Under the pieces are notes generated by a model. It was not told where the DNA came from and did not search any database. It saw only the letters and a list, made by a program, of their open reading frames with translations. A stretch of 47,005 bases of DNA from Xanthobacteraceae bacterium (GTDB taxonomy: Bacteria > Pseudomonadota > Alphaproteobacteria > Rhizobiales > Xanthobacteraceae), in assembly GCA_030038415.1 (NCBI GenBank), contig JASHOX010000149.1, positions 1 through 47,005 of the forward strand, written 5' to 3'. The position numbers were made by a program, and so were the translations under genes. This document shows, one piece after another, positions 1 through 9,981 of the stretch (its first letter is position 1; each line of letters opens with the position of its first letter).

Positions 1-425
1 CCGTCCGGCAGATCGTCGATGCCCAGCCGATGTAGCCGCTTGGCGCGCCCATCGAGACGCTCGCGGTGCAGCACCTCGTCCATTTCACCTGCCGTCGGCC
101 GTGCGCGAAGCTTTTGCGCCTTGCGCCAAGCCTCTGCGAAAGCTTCCGCCTCCTTGCGGCGGCATTCGAAGCAGGGCCGATGCCCCGCTGCCAACGCGGT
201 CACTTCGTCGAGGAAGAACAGCTCGGTGTAAAAGCGGCCCCAGACGTCGCGCTGCCGTCCCTTGAAGTCGAGCACGCAGCAGATCCATTGCCGCGATGCC
301 CAGCGCCGCGCGGTGAGCTTTTTCGCATTGCTGTGAAACCGCCCGCCGCGATTGCCGAAGAACAATCCGCGCGCCGGCGTGGCAATAAGCTCGCCAAAGG
401 GAGTGACCCGATTTTGCAGCGGCAT
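1..425 (-). CDS. Conserved hypothetical protein with a GHRPCFEC motif (partial, runs off the left edge)
   Basis: An open frame reads leftward from the ATG at 425 and is still open at base 1, so the C-terminus is missing; about 141 residues are visible. The N-terminus begins MPLQNRVTPFG and contains blocks rich in aromatic and basic residues (ARGLFFGNRGGRFH, RRWASRQWICCVLDFKGR). Around residues 88-96 there is a GHRPCFECRR motif that looks like the Cys-x2-Cys of Ada-type zinc-binding modules (there usually RPCKRC). From memory, proteins starting this way are conserved but uncharacterised in alphaproteobacteria. It is divergent from the gene at 516, leaving about 90 bases for two promoters. Metal binding is an inference from the CxxC only; no function is assigned. 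Confidence 0.8.
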   Translation of the reverse strand, partial: MPLQNRVTPFGELIATPARGLFFGNRGGRFHSNAKKLTARRWASRQWICCVLDFKGRQRDVWGRFYTELFFLDEVTALAAGHRPCFECRRKEAEAFAEAWRKAQKLRARPTAGEMDEVLHRERLDGRAKRLHRLGIDDLPD

Positions 426-515
426 GGCTCAACCTCCGACGCCAAGCGGGTCGCACAATCGACCAGCCGATGCTAGCCTTATCCTCGCAAAGCAAAACGT
501 AATCGAGGAAACGCA

Positions 516-1061
516 ATGCCACGCATACCAATTATCGAACGCGCCCAAATGAATGCCGAACAGGCGCGCGTCTATGACGCCGCCAAAGCCGGAGCCGGCA
601 TCGTCGGCGGACCGTATTACGCCTATATCCGGCTGCCGAAATTGTTCGAGGCCGCGCAGAATTTGCGCGAGTCATTGTCCGGCGGGCCGCTGTCGCAGCG
701 CGAGCAGCAGATCGTCAACCTCACCGTCGCCCGGCACTGGAACGCGCGCTATCCGTGGTTCGCGCAAGTGCGGCGCTCGCTGTCCGTCGGCATCGATCAG
801 GGCACCATTGACGCCATCAACGCGCACAAGACGCCGAACCTGGCCGATGCGCGCGAGAAAACCTGCTTCGCGGTGGCGCAAGAGTTGCTCACCAACAAGG
901 GCTTAAGCGACGCAACCTACGCCGCCGCGGAAAAGACCATGGGACTCGAAAGCCTGGTGGCGCTGGTCGCCGCGATCGGCAGTTTTGCGATGACCTGCAT
1001 GACCGCCGCGACCTTCGGCATCGAGCCGCCGGCCGCCAATCCGACGCCGCTTGCGGGATAA
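516..1061 (+). CDS. Carboxymuconolactone decarboxylase (AhpD-like) family protein
   Basis: The 181-residue protein has the all-helical CMD/AhpD-like pattern: LSQREQQIVNLTVARHWNARYPW followed by a long amphipathic segment, then a C-terminal helix pair. The usual AhpD redox CxxC is absent; the HWNARYPW segment resembles the decarboxylase-like branch (gamma-carboxymuconolactone decarboxylase or uncharacterised peroxidase-related members). It has no signal peptide, so it should be cytosolic. The ATG at 516 is preceded by GAGGAAACGCA, a good ribosome-binding site. It stands alone on the plus strand, so neighbours do not reveal a substrate. The family assignment is firm; the reaction is not. Confidence 0.8.
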   Translation: MPRIPIIERAQMNAEQARVYDAAKAGAGIVGGPYYAYIRLPKLFEAAQNLRESLSGGPLSQREQQIVNLTVARHWNARYPWFAQVRRSLSVGIDQGTIDAINAHKTPNLADAREKTCFAVAQELLTNKGLSDATYAAAEKTMGLESLVALVAAIGSFAMTCMTAATFGIEPPAANPTPLAG

Positions 1062-1211
1062 ACGAAGCGCCGGTGTGCTTCCGGATTTTGGTGTGACCCG
1101 AGGCACAGTCTCCTATCGGCCCGAAGCTCTATTGTTGGTTGCATTGAGCCTGGCGACCGCAACCTCCAAGGCACGGCCGCCGGCGTCCTTTCGGCGACAA
1201 AGGAGCAAGCC

Positions 1212-2402
1212 ATGTCCAGTACGCAGAGTCAGAGTTCCACTTCCGGCATCACACCACAGGCCTTCGATCCGACCGACGGCACCACACCTGTAACCCTGCC
1301 AACCCAGGATCCGTGCTGCCAAGCCCCCTGCGATCCGCCGTGGGTCACCAAGCCGAGTTGCGTCACCTTCACCGAGACCAAGACTTCGGTTGTCGGTCTC
1401 GACGGCAAATCGGCGGCAAGCGATGCCGCCCGTGGCTTCGTGATCGTCAACGTGACTTACACGCACACGTTCTGTCTCGTCGGCAAGCAGCACGGCGGCT
1501 TGGCGTACACGCTCACGCTGCTGCCGGGCGAGAAGATGACGCTCTATCACAGCGACCGCTATCGCCGCACCACGACGGAGACCGAGCGCTACTCCGTGCA
1601 AACGACGTTTGCCCAGTTCGTGTCGGCGCTTTACCAGCAGCAGAACTCCAACGATTCCAGTTTTCTGACTCAGGTGCTGAACAATCAAACACAGAGCTCC
1701 AGCTCCTCGGGCGGCGGCGGCGTCAATCTGGGAATTGTCAGCTTCGGTGGCGGTGGCGGCGGCGGCAGTTCATCGAGCTCCGCCTCCGCGGTCGATCTCT
1801 CGACGCAGGCGAGCGCCAATCAGTTTCTGTCTTTGGCGCAGCAGGCGGCCCAATACACCGACCTGCAGCGCTCGATCACCGTCAGCAGCTACGAGGACAC
1901 CCAGACGGTTTCCACGACGCAGCGGACGCTGGTCAACAACAACCTCTGCTACGCAGTGACCTATTTCGTGCGCAAAGTGCTCGATGTCTATGTGATGACC
2001 ACCAAGGTCACCGCGGTGACGTTCCAAGTGCGGGTCGGAAACTATCTGTCGCCGGTCTTGACGCCGGCGCAGATCAAGCAGGTCGAGAGCCAGTACATAT
2101 CGGCCGTGGAAGCGATCCTTAAGACCCTGCCCACGGTCGGCGAGACGGTCCAACAGCCGACGCAGCTGGCCGTGCCGACCGATGGCGTGGTCTACGATCC
2201 CGAGCTGGCGCACTGCTGCGCCCGCGACCCGCAGCTCGAACAGGCCGACCTGATCAAGCTCGAGCGTGACCAGGCGGAAGCGCAGAAGATCGGCCTGCAA
2301 GTGCAGCTCATGGCGCTCGAGGTGCAACGCCGGCAGGCGCTGCTGGCGGCCGGCACGCTGACGCCGTTCCAGCCCGAGCCGACGACGACAGTCGTGGCCT
2401 GA
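1212..2402 (+). CDS. Unrecognised Cys- and Gly/Ser-rich protein with an LPGE motif
   Basis: This 396-residue protein was not matched to a named family. It starts at ATG 1212 with a strong AAGGAGCAAGCC ribosome-binding site. Visible parts: a Thr/Pro/Cys-rich head (PCCQAPC near residues 34-40), a beta-like core with TLTLLPGEKMTLYHSDRYRR (about 97-116), a Glu/Thr/Gln-rich helical stretch, a low-complexity linker of Ser and Gly runs (about 162-195, including GGGGGGG), a second beta-like region (CYAVTYFVRKVLDVYV) and a charged C-terminal coiled coil (about 345-385) preceded by HCCARDP. There is no signal peptide or membrane segment. The core recalls, from memory, uncharacterised proteins in which an (L/A)PGE segment precedes a charged coiled region. 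It could be a self-assembling or surface-structure component; that is inference. Confidence 0.75.
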   Translation: MSSTQSQSSTSGITPQAFDPTDGTTPVTLPTQDPCCQAPCDPPWVTKPSCVTFTETKTSVVGLDGKSAASDAARGFVIVNVTYTHTFCLVGKQHGGLAYTLTLLPGEKMTLYHSDRYRRTTTETERYSVQTTFAQFVSALYQQQNSNDSSFLTQVLNNQTQSSSSSGGGGVNLGIVSFGGGGGGGSSSSSASAVDLSTQASANQFLSLAQQAAQYTDLQRSITVSSYEDTQTVSTTQRTLVNNNLCYAVTYFVRKVLDVYVMTTKVTAVTFQVRVGNYLSPVLTPAQIKQVESQYISAVEAILKTLPTVGETVQQPTQLAVPTDGVVYDPELAHCCARDPQLEQADLIKLERDQAEAQKIGLQVQLMALEVQRRQALLAAGTLTPFQPEPTTTVVA

Positions 2403-2550
2403 AGCGGTTTACCCAGACAAATTCCCGGCGGAGATTTTCCGCCGGGAATCCGCGGTTTCCCGATGACCTGCACCCGGCACGATGAACCTCGTGGCCCCTG
2501 CCGACGACGAATCCGTATTCGAACACAGGGATTTACGACGAGCCTCTGCA

Positions 2551-3894
2551 ATGGTTTTGGCACCAGCCGGACGGTGGAACGCAGCAACGCTTGCAGCATT
2601 GGTGCTAGCGGCGCTGGCCGTGCCCGCGCGGGCGCAATTCCTGCCGACTTTCAAATGCACCGGCAATCCGGACGTATCGTGGACCGAACAGATCGCTGGC
2701 TGCACCGACGCGATCGGCTCGGGGCATTTCAGCGGCATCGATCTCGCAAAGGCCTTCAACGATCGCGGCGTCGCCTATTTCAACACTCGAGACTTTGACC
2801 GCGCCATCGCCGACTACGATCGCTCGATCAGCCTCGCTCCAGGCGTCGCCGTGCCCTACAACAGTCGTGGCGTCGCTTACGCGGCCAAGGGCGATTTCGC
2901 GCGCGCGCTCGCCGACTACAATCAGGCGCTAAAGCTTGCGCCCCATTACACCTATGCACTGAACAATCGCGGCTTCCTCTATGCTCTGCATAAGAATTAT
3001 GACCGCGCCATCACCGACTATGATGCGGCGATTGAGGTCAACCCCAGTTATGTCACGGCCTATATCAACCGCGGCGACGTCTATGCCGCGAAAGACGATC
3101 ACGCGCACGCGATATCCGATTATACGCAGGCGATCCGGCTCGATCCCAAAAACGTCAAAGCCTATGATTACCGCGGCCTGCAATATGCCATGACAGGGCA
3201 GCAAGACTTTGCCCTTGCCGATTACGACACGGCGATCGGCCTCAATTCGCAAAACCCCGACCTTTATACCGGCCGCGGCGACGTCTACCGCAACAAGGGC
3301 GACCGGGATCATGCGCTCGCCGACTTCGCCAAGGCTATCGCGCTCGATCCGAAACACTGGCTCGCCTACGACCTCGAGGGCCGCGTCTATCAAAGCGAAG
3401 GCGAATTCGATTCCGCGCTCGTCACTTACAACGCGGCGATCGCGATCAACCCAAACGATTCTCTTGCCTATGACGGCCGCGGCGTCGCCTACAAGGCCAA
3501 GGGCGAGTTCGACCGCGCGGTGGCCGATCTCACCAGGGCCGTCGAGCTCGATCCGACCGACGCCGGCGCCTATTCGAACCGCGCCGGCATCTACCAGGGC
3601 TACGGCAAATTCGATCTCGCCATCGCCGACTACAGCAAGGCCATCGACATTATTCCGACCGACGCCGAGGCTTACGTTTTTCGCGCCGCGGCCTACAAGG
3701 CCAAGGGCGATCTCGACGGCGCGCTCGCAGACTACGACAAGGCCATCGCGCTCGATCCGCAATATGCCGACGCCTACCGACTGCGCGGCGCCCTGTATCA
3801 GGACAGGGGCGACCTGGCGCGGGCAACGGCGGACTATGACCAAGAGGAAAGAGTTGGACTGCACTCGCTGCTGGCGCCGAAGGCGAAAAAGTGA
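2551..3894 (+). CDS. Secreted tetratricopeptide-repeat protein
   Basis: The frame is open from 2482, but ATG 2551 gives a clean Sec signal peptide (VLAPAGRWNAATLAALVLAALA, cleavage after ARA), so that start is preferred and yields 447 residues. After a short Cys-containing segment (FKCTGNP... IAGCTDAI) come about eleven near-regular 34-residue TPR units with the signature AYNNRGxxYxxKGDxxRAIADYxxAIxLDP, filling the rest of the chain. TPR solenoids bind peptides or partner proteins; here the location would be periplasmic. The repeats are similar enough at protein level to indicate expansion of one unit. It converges with the monooxygenase gene, whose stop lies 15 bases past its own. The partner is unknown. 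Confidence 0.88.
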   Translation: MVLAPAGRWNAATLAALVLAALAVPARAQFLPTFKCTGNPDVSWTEQIAGCTDAIGSGHFSGIDLAKAFNDRGVAYFNTRDFDRAIADYDRSISLAPGVAVPYNSRGVAYAAKGDFARALADYNQALKLAPHYTYALNNRGFLYALHKNYDRAITDYDAAIEVNPSYVTAYINRGDVYAAKDDHAHAISDYTQAIRLDPKNVKAYDYRGLQYAMTGQQDFALADYDTAIGLNSQNPDLYTGRGDVYRNKGDRDHALADFAKAIALDPKHWLAYDLEGRVYQSEGEFDSALVTYNAAIAINPNDSLAYDGRGVAYKAKGEFDRAVADLTRAVELDPTDAGAYSNRAGIYQGYGKFDLAIADYSKAIDIIPTDAEAYVFRAAAYKAKGDLDGALADYDKAIALDPQYADAYRLRGALYQDRGDLARATADYDQEERVGLHSLLAPKAKK

Positions 3895-3909
3895 GCGCAC
3901 AGACGAGGT

Positions 3910-5271
3910 TTAGCTTACCGGCGCCTGTGCGCTGCGCCACGCTCCGATCGCCGGCACCGGCAAGCCCAAATTTTCCCGCAGCGTGACGCCGGCAAAGTCT
4001 TTGCGGAACAGACCGCGGCGTTGCAGCTCGGGCACGACGAAGCGGACAAAGTCCTCGTAGGCGCCCGGCACGTGAGTGGCAGAAAGGACAAAGCCGTCGC
4101 ACGCGGGTGCGGCGAACCATTCTTCAAGCCGGTCGGCGACATCTTTCGGACCTCCGACGATCGGATTGTGTACGCGGCCGCGGCCGCTGATCACGATGAA
4201 ATCGCGCACGGTCGGATTTTTCTTGCCGCTCAAGCTCACGACGCGATCGCGGATGCCTTGCAGGCCGGTCATTCCGTCGAGCTCGCTCTGCGTGAACGGC
4301 TCGTCCATGCCTTTGCGCGCGAAGTCGAAATTGAGCGCCTCGGACAACAGCGACAGCGCGTCGATCTCGAGCGGCAATTTTTCGATCTCGGCCCACTTGT
4401 CCTCGGCCTCGGCTTGGCTCGCGGCCGCCACGGTGTTGACAAGGTGCGTGACCTTGACCGCCCCGGGATCGCGGCCGAAACGTGCCACCTCGGCTTTGAA
4501 ATCCGCGTAGTCGCGCTTGCCGATGGCGACGTTCGGATAAACGACGAAAATCACCTCGCCCCAGCGCGCGCCGAAACTCTTGCCCCGGCCGCTCGATCCG
4601 GCCTGGATGATGACCGGGTGGCCTTGCGCCGACCGCGGCACCGTGAACGGGCCGCGCGACTTCAGATAACGGCCGCGATAGTCGAGACGGTGCACTTTTT
4701 CAGGTCTGGCGAACAGGCCCGCCGCCTTGTCCTGGACGATGGCGTCGTCCTCCCAGGCGTCCCAATGGCCGAGCACGATCTCCATGAACTCGTCGGCGCG
4801 GTCGTAGCGCAGATCGTGGCCGAGCGCTTCGTCGCGGCCCATGTTCTGCGCCTCGCCGTCGTTGAGCGAGGTGACGACGTTCCAGGCCGCGCGCCCGCCA
4901 GTCATCAGGTCGAGCGTAGCGAACAGGCGCGCCACATGGAACGGCTCGTAGTAGCTCGTCGAATAGGTGGCGCCGAGACCGAGCCGCTGCGTCGCCATGC
5001 CCATCACCGTGAGCACGGTGACGGCATCGAGCTTCACGCAGCGAATGCCGTGGGAGACGGTGTGAGCATGATTGCGGCCGTACATATCCGGCATCGACAG
5101 CCGGTCGTCGAAGAAGCCGAGATGAAACTTGCCCGCCTCCAGCACGCGGCCGATATGCCGGTAAAAATCCGGCGACCAGCTGTCGGTGCGCGAGGCGGGA
5201 TGACGCCAGGAGCTGGCCAGATTGGTGCAGTTCTGCGCCTGCAGGAAGCCGACCAAAATCATCTGGCGCAT
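3910..5271 (-). CDS. NtaA/DszA-family FMN-dependent monooxygenase (luciferase-like)
   Basis: The 453-residue product is a full-length member of the bacterial luciferase-like TIM-barrel monooxygenases of the NtaA/SnaA/DszA/DmoA group. These use FMNH2 from a partner reductase to oxidise nitrilotriacetate, sulfur heterocycles, dimethylsulfide or related compounds. Typical blocks are FFDDRLSMPDMYG near residue 55, LGLGATYSTSYYEPFHVARLFATLD, SGGRAAWNVVTS-like TGGRAAWNVVTSLND, and a mid-protein VIIQAGSSGRGKSFGARWGEVIF. The substrate cannot be read from sequence. No dedicated flavin reductase is adjacent, although an FMN reductase lies at 44.4 kb. The ATG at 5271 has no strong ribosome-binding site; ATG 5262 is an alternative. 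Confidence 0.9.
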   Translation of the reverse strand: MRQMILVGFLQAQNCTNLASSWRHPASRTDSWSPDFYRHIGRVLEAGKFHLGFFDDRLSMPDMYGRNHAHTVSHGIRCVKLDAVTVLTVMGMATQRLGLGATYSTSYYEPFHVARLFATLDLMTGGRAAWNVVTSLNDGEAQNMGRDEALGHDLRYDRADEFMEIVLGHWDAWEDDAIVQDKAAGLFARPEKVHRLDYRGRYLKSRGPFTVPRSAQGHPVIIQAGSSGRGKSFGARWGEVIFVVYPNVAIGKRDYADFKAEVARFGRDPGAVKVTHLVNTVAAASQAEAEDKWAEIEKLPLEIDALSLLSEALNFDFARKGMDEPFTQSELDGMTGLQGIRDRVVSLSGKKNPTVRDFIVISGRGRVHNPIVGGPKDVADRLEEWFAAPACDGFVLSATHVPGAYEDFVRFVVPELQRRGLFRKDFAGVTLRENLGLPVPAIGAWRSAQAPVS

Positions 5272-5293
5272 CGGGAAGTGTCCAATCCAGTCA

Positions 5294-5436
5294 TCATCCG
5301 CGAAGGCGGATGATCCAGTAGCCGAGTGAATTCAGGCCGAGCGAAGCCTTTCAAGCGGCGAATACTGGATGCTCCGCCGGAGCTTGTCATCGGGCTGGCC
5401 ACTTCGGGCCGGACCCGTTGGCGGAGCATGACAAGC
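5294..5436. repeat. REP-like cluster of palindromes
   Basis: The 200-base gap between the monooxygenase and L,D-transpeptidase genes holds several perfect inverted repeats. TCATCCGC (5294-5301) pairs with GCGGATGA (5306-5313). ATGCTCCGCC (5369-5378) pairs with GGCGGAGCAT (5420-5429), and GCTTGTCA (5382-5389) pairs with TGACAAGC (5429-5436). The last two pairs interlock rather than nest. This is the look of dispersed intergenic REP elements in Rhizobiales. It may also attenuate read-through from the leftward L,D-transpeptidase transcript. Confidence 0.6.
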
Positions 5437-5473
5437 CTAGATTGGCTCTGGCAACTGTCTTTGAGTGTAGCGT

Positions 5474-6796
5474 CTACTGATTGTCGATCGAGACTTGCTT
5501 GAGATTGGCCGTCGGCACCGGCGCGACGAAGCCGCCGGCCGCCGCTTCGGCGAGGCCGTTGCGGTCGAGCTGCTCGTCATGCCTATAGATATCGTCCCGG
5601 AATTCGACGGTGCCGTCGCGCGTCACCCAGCCGGTGAGATAGACCCAGGCCACCGGTATTTTGCGCGGCAGATTGATCACTTTGGTCTGTCCGGTCGCGA
5701 TCGTCGCGTCGATGGCGGCGCGGTCCCAGCCGGGCGGCCCGTCCTGCAGAATCCAGGCAGCGAGGTCGCGCACATTGTCGACGCGGGTGCAGCCGTGCGA
5801 ATCGAACCTGTAATCGGCGCTGAATAGCTTCCGTGTGTCGGTGTCATGCATATAAACCGAATACGGATTCGGCATATCGATTTTCAGATTGCCGAGCGCG
5901 TTCCAGTTGCCGGCGTCTTGCCTGACGGTGAAATTCGGCGAGCGATCCATTGACCAATCGACGCTTGACGGATCGATCTCTTCGTCATGCGCGCCGAGGA
6001 GCCGCATGTGCATACGGGACAGATAGCTCGGGTCCCGGCGCATGTGGTTGGCGATCTCGGTCTTGGTGATCGACAAAGGCACCGTCCAGGTCGGGTTGAG
6101 ATCGATCGCGGTGATGTAGACCGACAGCGTCGGCGACGGCTTGTCGATCTTGCCGACGATGACGCGATAGCGCCGCTCGACCTTGTCGTTGGCCACCGCC
6201 TCGACGAAGGCCGCCGGAATGTTCACCACGACGTAGCGCTCGGCGAAGGTAAAATCGAAGCCAAGGAGCCGCTCGAGCGAGGCTTCGAGCTGTTTGATGC
6301 GGTCGCCGACCGGGACATTGAGCGCCTTCAAGGTCTGCGCGCCGACGGCGCCGGTCGCTTCGAGTCCATGGCGCAACTGAAAACGCTTGACGCCTTCGAC
6401 GACGGCCGCGTCATAGACGTCGCCCTGCTCCTGGTCCGCCGCCAAATCGCCGCCGATGACGAGATGCCGGCGCAACAGGGCCACGTCGGGACCGCTCGTG
6501 CCGGGCGCGAGCTTGGCGTCGGCCGGCAGCGTCGGCCAGCCGCCGCGCACCTGGATGTCCGAATAGCTGAGCAGCGTTTCCTTGATGCGCAGATAGGTAC
6601 CTTCGTCGAACACCGGATCCGACGACAGCGCCAGCTCCGCGGCCGAACGCATTTCCGGGGTAGAGACCGGCGCCGGCTTGGCGGCCTGTGGCGGCTTGCT
6701 GACGGCAGGATGCGTGGCAGGCGGCTTGGCCGGCTGCGCCAGCACAGTGGTCGCTGCGAGCGCCAGAGCTATTCCGACAATGGAAATGGTCCGCAT
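5474..6796 (-). CDS. L,D-transpeptidase (YkuD catalytic domain, YcbB-like layout)
   Basis: The enzyme makes 3-3 crosslinks in peptidoglycan or attaches protein to it, in the periplasm. The chain is 440 residues from ATG 6796, which follows GGGGGAGGCGGGCTTG; a TTG one codon upstream is less likely. A Sec signal peptide (MRTISIVGIALALAATTVLAQ) leads to a Pro/Ala linker, a helical region, a peptidoglycan-binding module (YDAAVVEGVKRFQLRHGLEATGAVGAQTL) and the YkuD domain. That domain carries YMHDTDTRKLF and the active-site SHGCTRVDN, where Cys is the nucleophile. Length and order match the YcbB/LdtD type. It lies 55 bases downstream of ftsH on the same strand, but no shared promoter is evident. 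Confidence 0.93.
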   Translation of the reverse strand: MRTISIVGIALALAATTVLAQPAKPPATHPAVSKPPQAAKPAPVSTPEMRSAAELALSSDPVFDEGTYLRIKETLLSYSDIQVRGGWPTLPADAKLAPGTSGPDVALLRRHLVIGGDLAADQEQGDVYDAAVVEGVKRFQLRHGLEATGAVGAQTLKALNVPVGDRIKQLEASLERLLGFDFTFAERYVVVNIPAAFVEAVANDKVERRYRVIVGKIDKPSPTLSVYITAIDLNPTWTVPLSITKTEIANHMRRDPSYLSRMHMRLLGAHDEEIDPSSVDWSMDRSPNFTVRQDAGNWNALGNLKIDMPNPYSVYMHDTDTRKLFSADYRFDSHGCTRVDNVRDLAAWILQDGPPGWDRAAIDATIATGQTKVINLPRKIPVAWVYLTGWVTRDGTVEFRDDIYRHDEQLDRNGLAEAAAGGFVAPVPTANLKQVSIDNQ

Positions 6797-6851
6797 CAAG
6801 CCCGCCTCCCCCTTCCGTCGCGCGGTCCTGGCCTGCGGTTCAAGCCCTCAT

Positions 6852-8777
<1,926 letters not shown>

Positions 8778-8922
8778 CTTAAGTCCTTGCCCCGGCCGAG
8801 CGGAGTCCGGGGTTATTGCCTGCCCGCAAATCGTGGCGGCTTCACGTCCCCACTACCAGGCAATGTAGGCGCCAGCCCGCCCCCTGCCAAGGGAACCCAC
8901 GTGCAACCACGCAATTATACGG

Positions 8923-9981
8923 CTATTTCGTAAAGCCCCTGTTGCGATCCTTGCGGAAAGCCGCTTTGCGGCGGGCCGGGGCGCGCCCGACCGTCAGCCG
9001 CTCGCTGTCGAGGCTGATCAGGGCGCCTGCGAGGGTCCGGCGCAGCCGGGACTGGGCTTGGCACAGGCTGTCATAAAGATTTTCCAGCTTAGCAAGCTCG
9101 ACCGGGCCCTCGTCTCCGGTATGGGTGATGGCGCGGCCGAGGAGCCGCATCGCCACTTCCGCGGGCAGATTCGCAAATTGTGCAGTCGAAAACGTGACCG
9201 GACCGCGCTCAGGCCATGGCCCCGGCGCGAGCGCGTCGCGCGCAGCGGCGACGGCGAATTCGATCGTCGCCTCAGCGCGCCGCATGCGCCCCGCAAGCCG
9301 GGCGAGACCGCGCGCATCGAGCCCCTCTTTGGCCAGCGCCGGCATGAAGGCGCGCAGCCGCGCGCGCGCAAAGCGCGGATCGCGATTGGTCGGATCCTCG
9401 CTATAGGAGATGCCGGCCGCTTCAAGTGTTGCGATCAGCCGCGCTTTCGGAATGCGCAACAGCGGGCGAACGAGAAAGAACCGGCTCGGCCCGCGCGCCG
9501 GCAACAGCGCGGCATGCGCCATGCCGGCAAGGCCGCCGAGGCCGCTGCCACGGGCGAGGCGAAACAATACCGTTTCCGCCTGGTCGTCGAGCGTGTGCGC
9601 GGTCAGGATATGTTCGTAGCCGGCACGCGCGGCGGCCTCCGCAATGAGCCGGTAGCGCGCCTCGCGAGCGGCTTCCTGCAGACCGGATTTCGGCTTGGCG
9701 CCGCGCCAGTGCAGCGTGCGATGCGCGACACCAAGTCGATTGGCGAGCCGCTTGACCGCTGCGGCTTCGCCGGCTGCCGCAGCGCGCAGTCCGTGATCGA
9801 CGGTGACGGCGAGGAGTTTCGGCGCGCGCTTGCGCGCTTTCGCCCAGCGCGCCGCCAGCAGCAAGAGCGCGGTGGAGTCCGGACCGCCGGATACCGCGAG
9901 AATCAGCCCGCGTAGATTTTCAAGACCGGAGAACAGCGCATTCGCTTCAACCTCGCGAACGGGATGTTCAGCAGTGGACAC
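8923..9981 (-). CDS. tilS: tRNA(Ile)-lysidine synthase TilS
   Basis: TilS converts C34 of the CAU-anticodon isoleucine tRNA to lysidine, using ATP and lysine, so that it reads AUA. The PP-loop nucleotide-binding motif SGGPDSTALLLLA lies near residue 30, followed by the typical HTLDDQAETVLFRLARGSGLGGLAGM block, which is diagnostic of the family. The GTG at 9981 is preferred because GGGAG sits at the right distance upstream; a TTG at 9999 in the same frame is the alternative. The gene overlaps the 3' end of ybgF by 14 bases, implying translational coupling. The protein (352 residues) is a compact version without a long C-terminal extension. Confidence 0.95.
   Translation of the reverse strand: MSTAEHPVREVEANALFSGLENLRGLILAVSGGPDSTALLLLAARWAKARKRAPKLLAVTVDHGLRAAAAGEAAAVKRLANRLGVAHRTLHWRGAKPKSGLQEAAREARYRLIAEAAARAGYEHILTAHTLDDQAETVLFRLARGSGLGGLAGMAHAALLPARGPSRFFLVRPLLRIPKARLIATLEAAGISYSEDPTNRDPRFARARLRAFMPALAKEGLDARGLARLAGRMRRAEATIEFAVAAARDALAPGPWPERGPVTFSTAQFANLPAEVAMRLLGRAITHTGDEGPVELAKLENLYDSLCQAQSRLRRTLAGALISLDSERLTVGRAPARRKAAFRKDRNRGFTK

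Noticed and set aside
1690..1800. CRISPR-like or microsatellite array at the GGC-rich stretch
   Set aside because: It is the coding sequence of the Gly/Ser linker in the protein at 1212-2402; no repeat-spacer structure is present.
2800..3850. DNA-level tandem repeat in the TPR gene
   Set aside because: The periodicity is the 34-residue protein repeat; the nucleotide units have diverged and are not a simple tandem array.
4021..5313. Long plus-strand open frame opposite the flavin monooxygenase
   Set aside because: Its translation is rich in Arg, Ala and His without motifs, as expected opposite a GC-rich gene; the minus-strand protein is an unmistakable family member.
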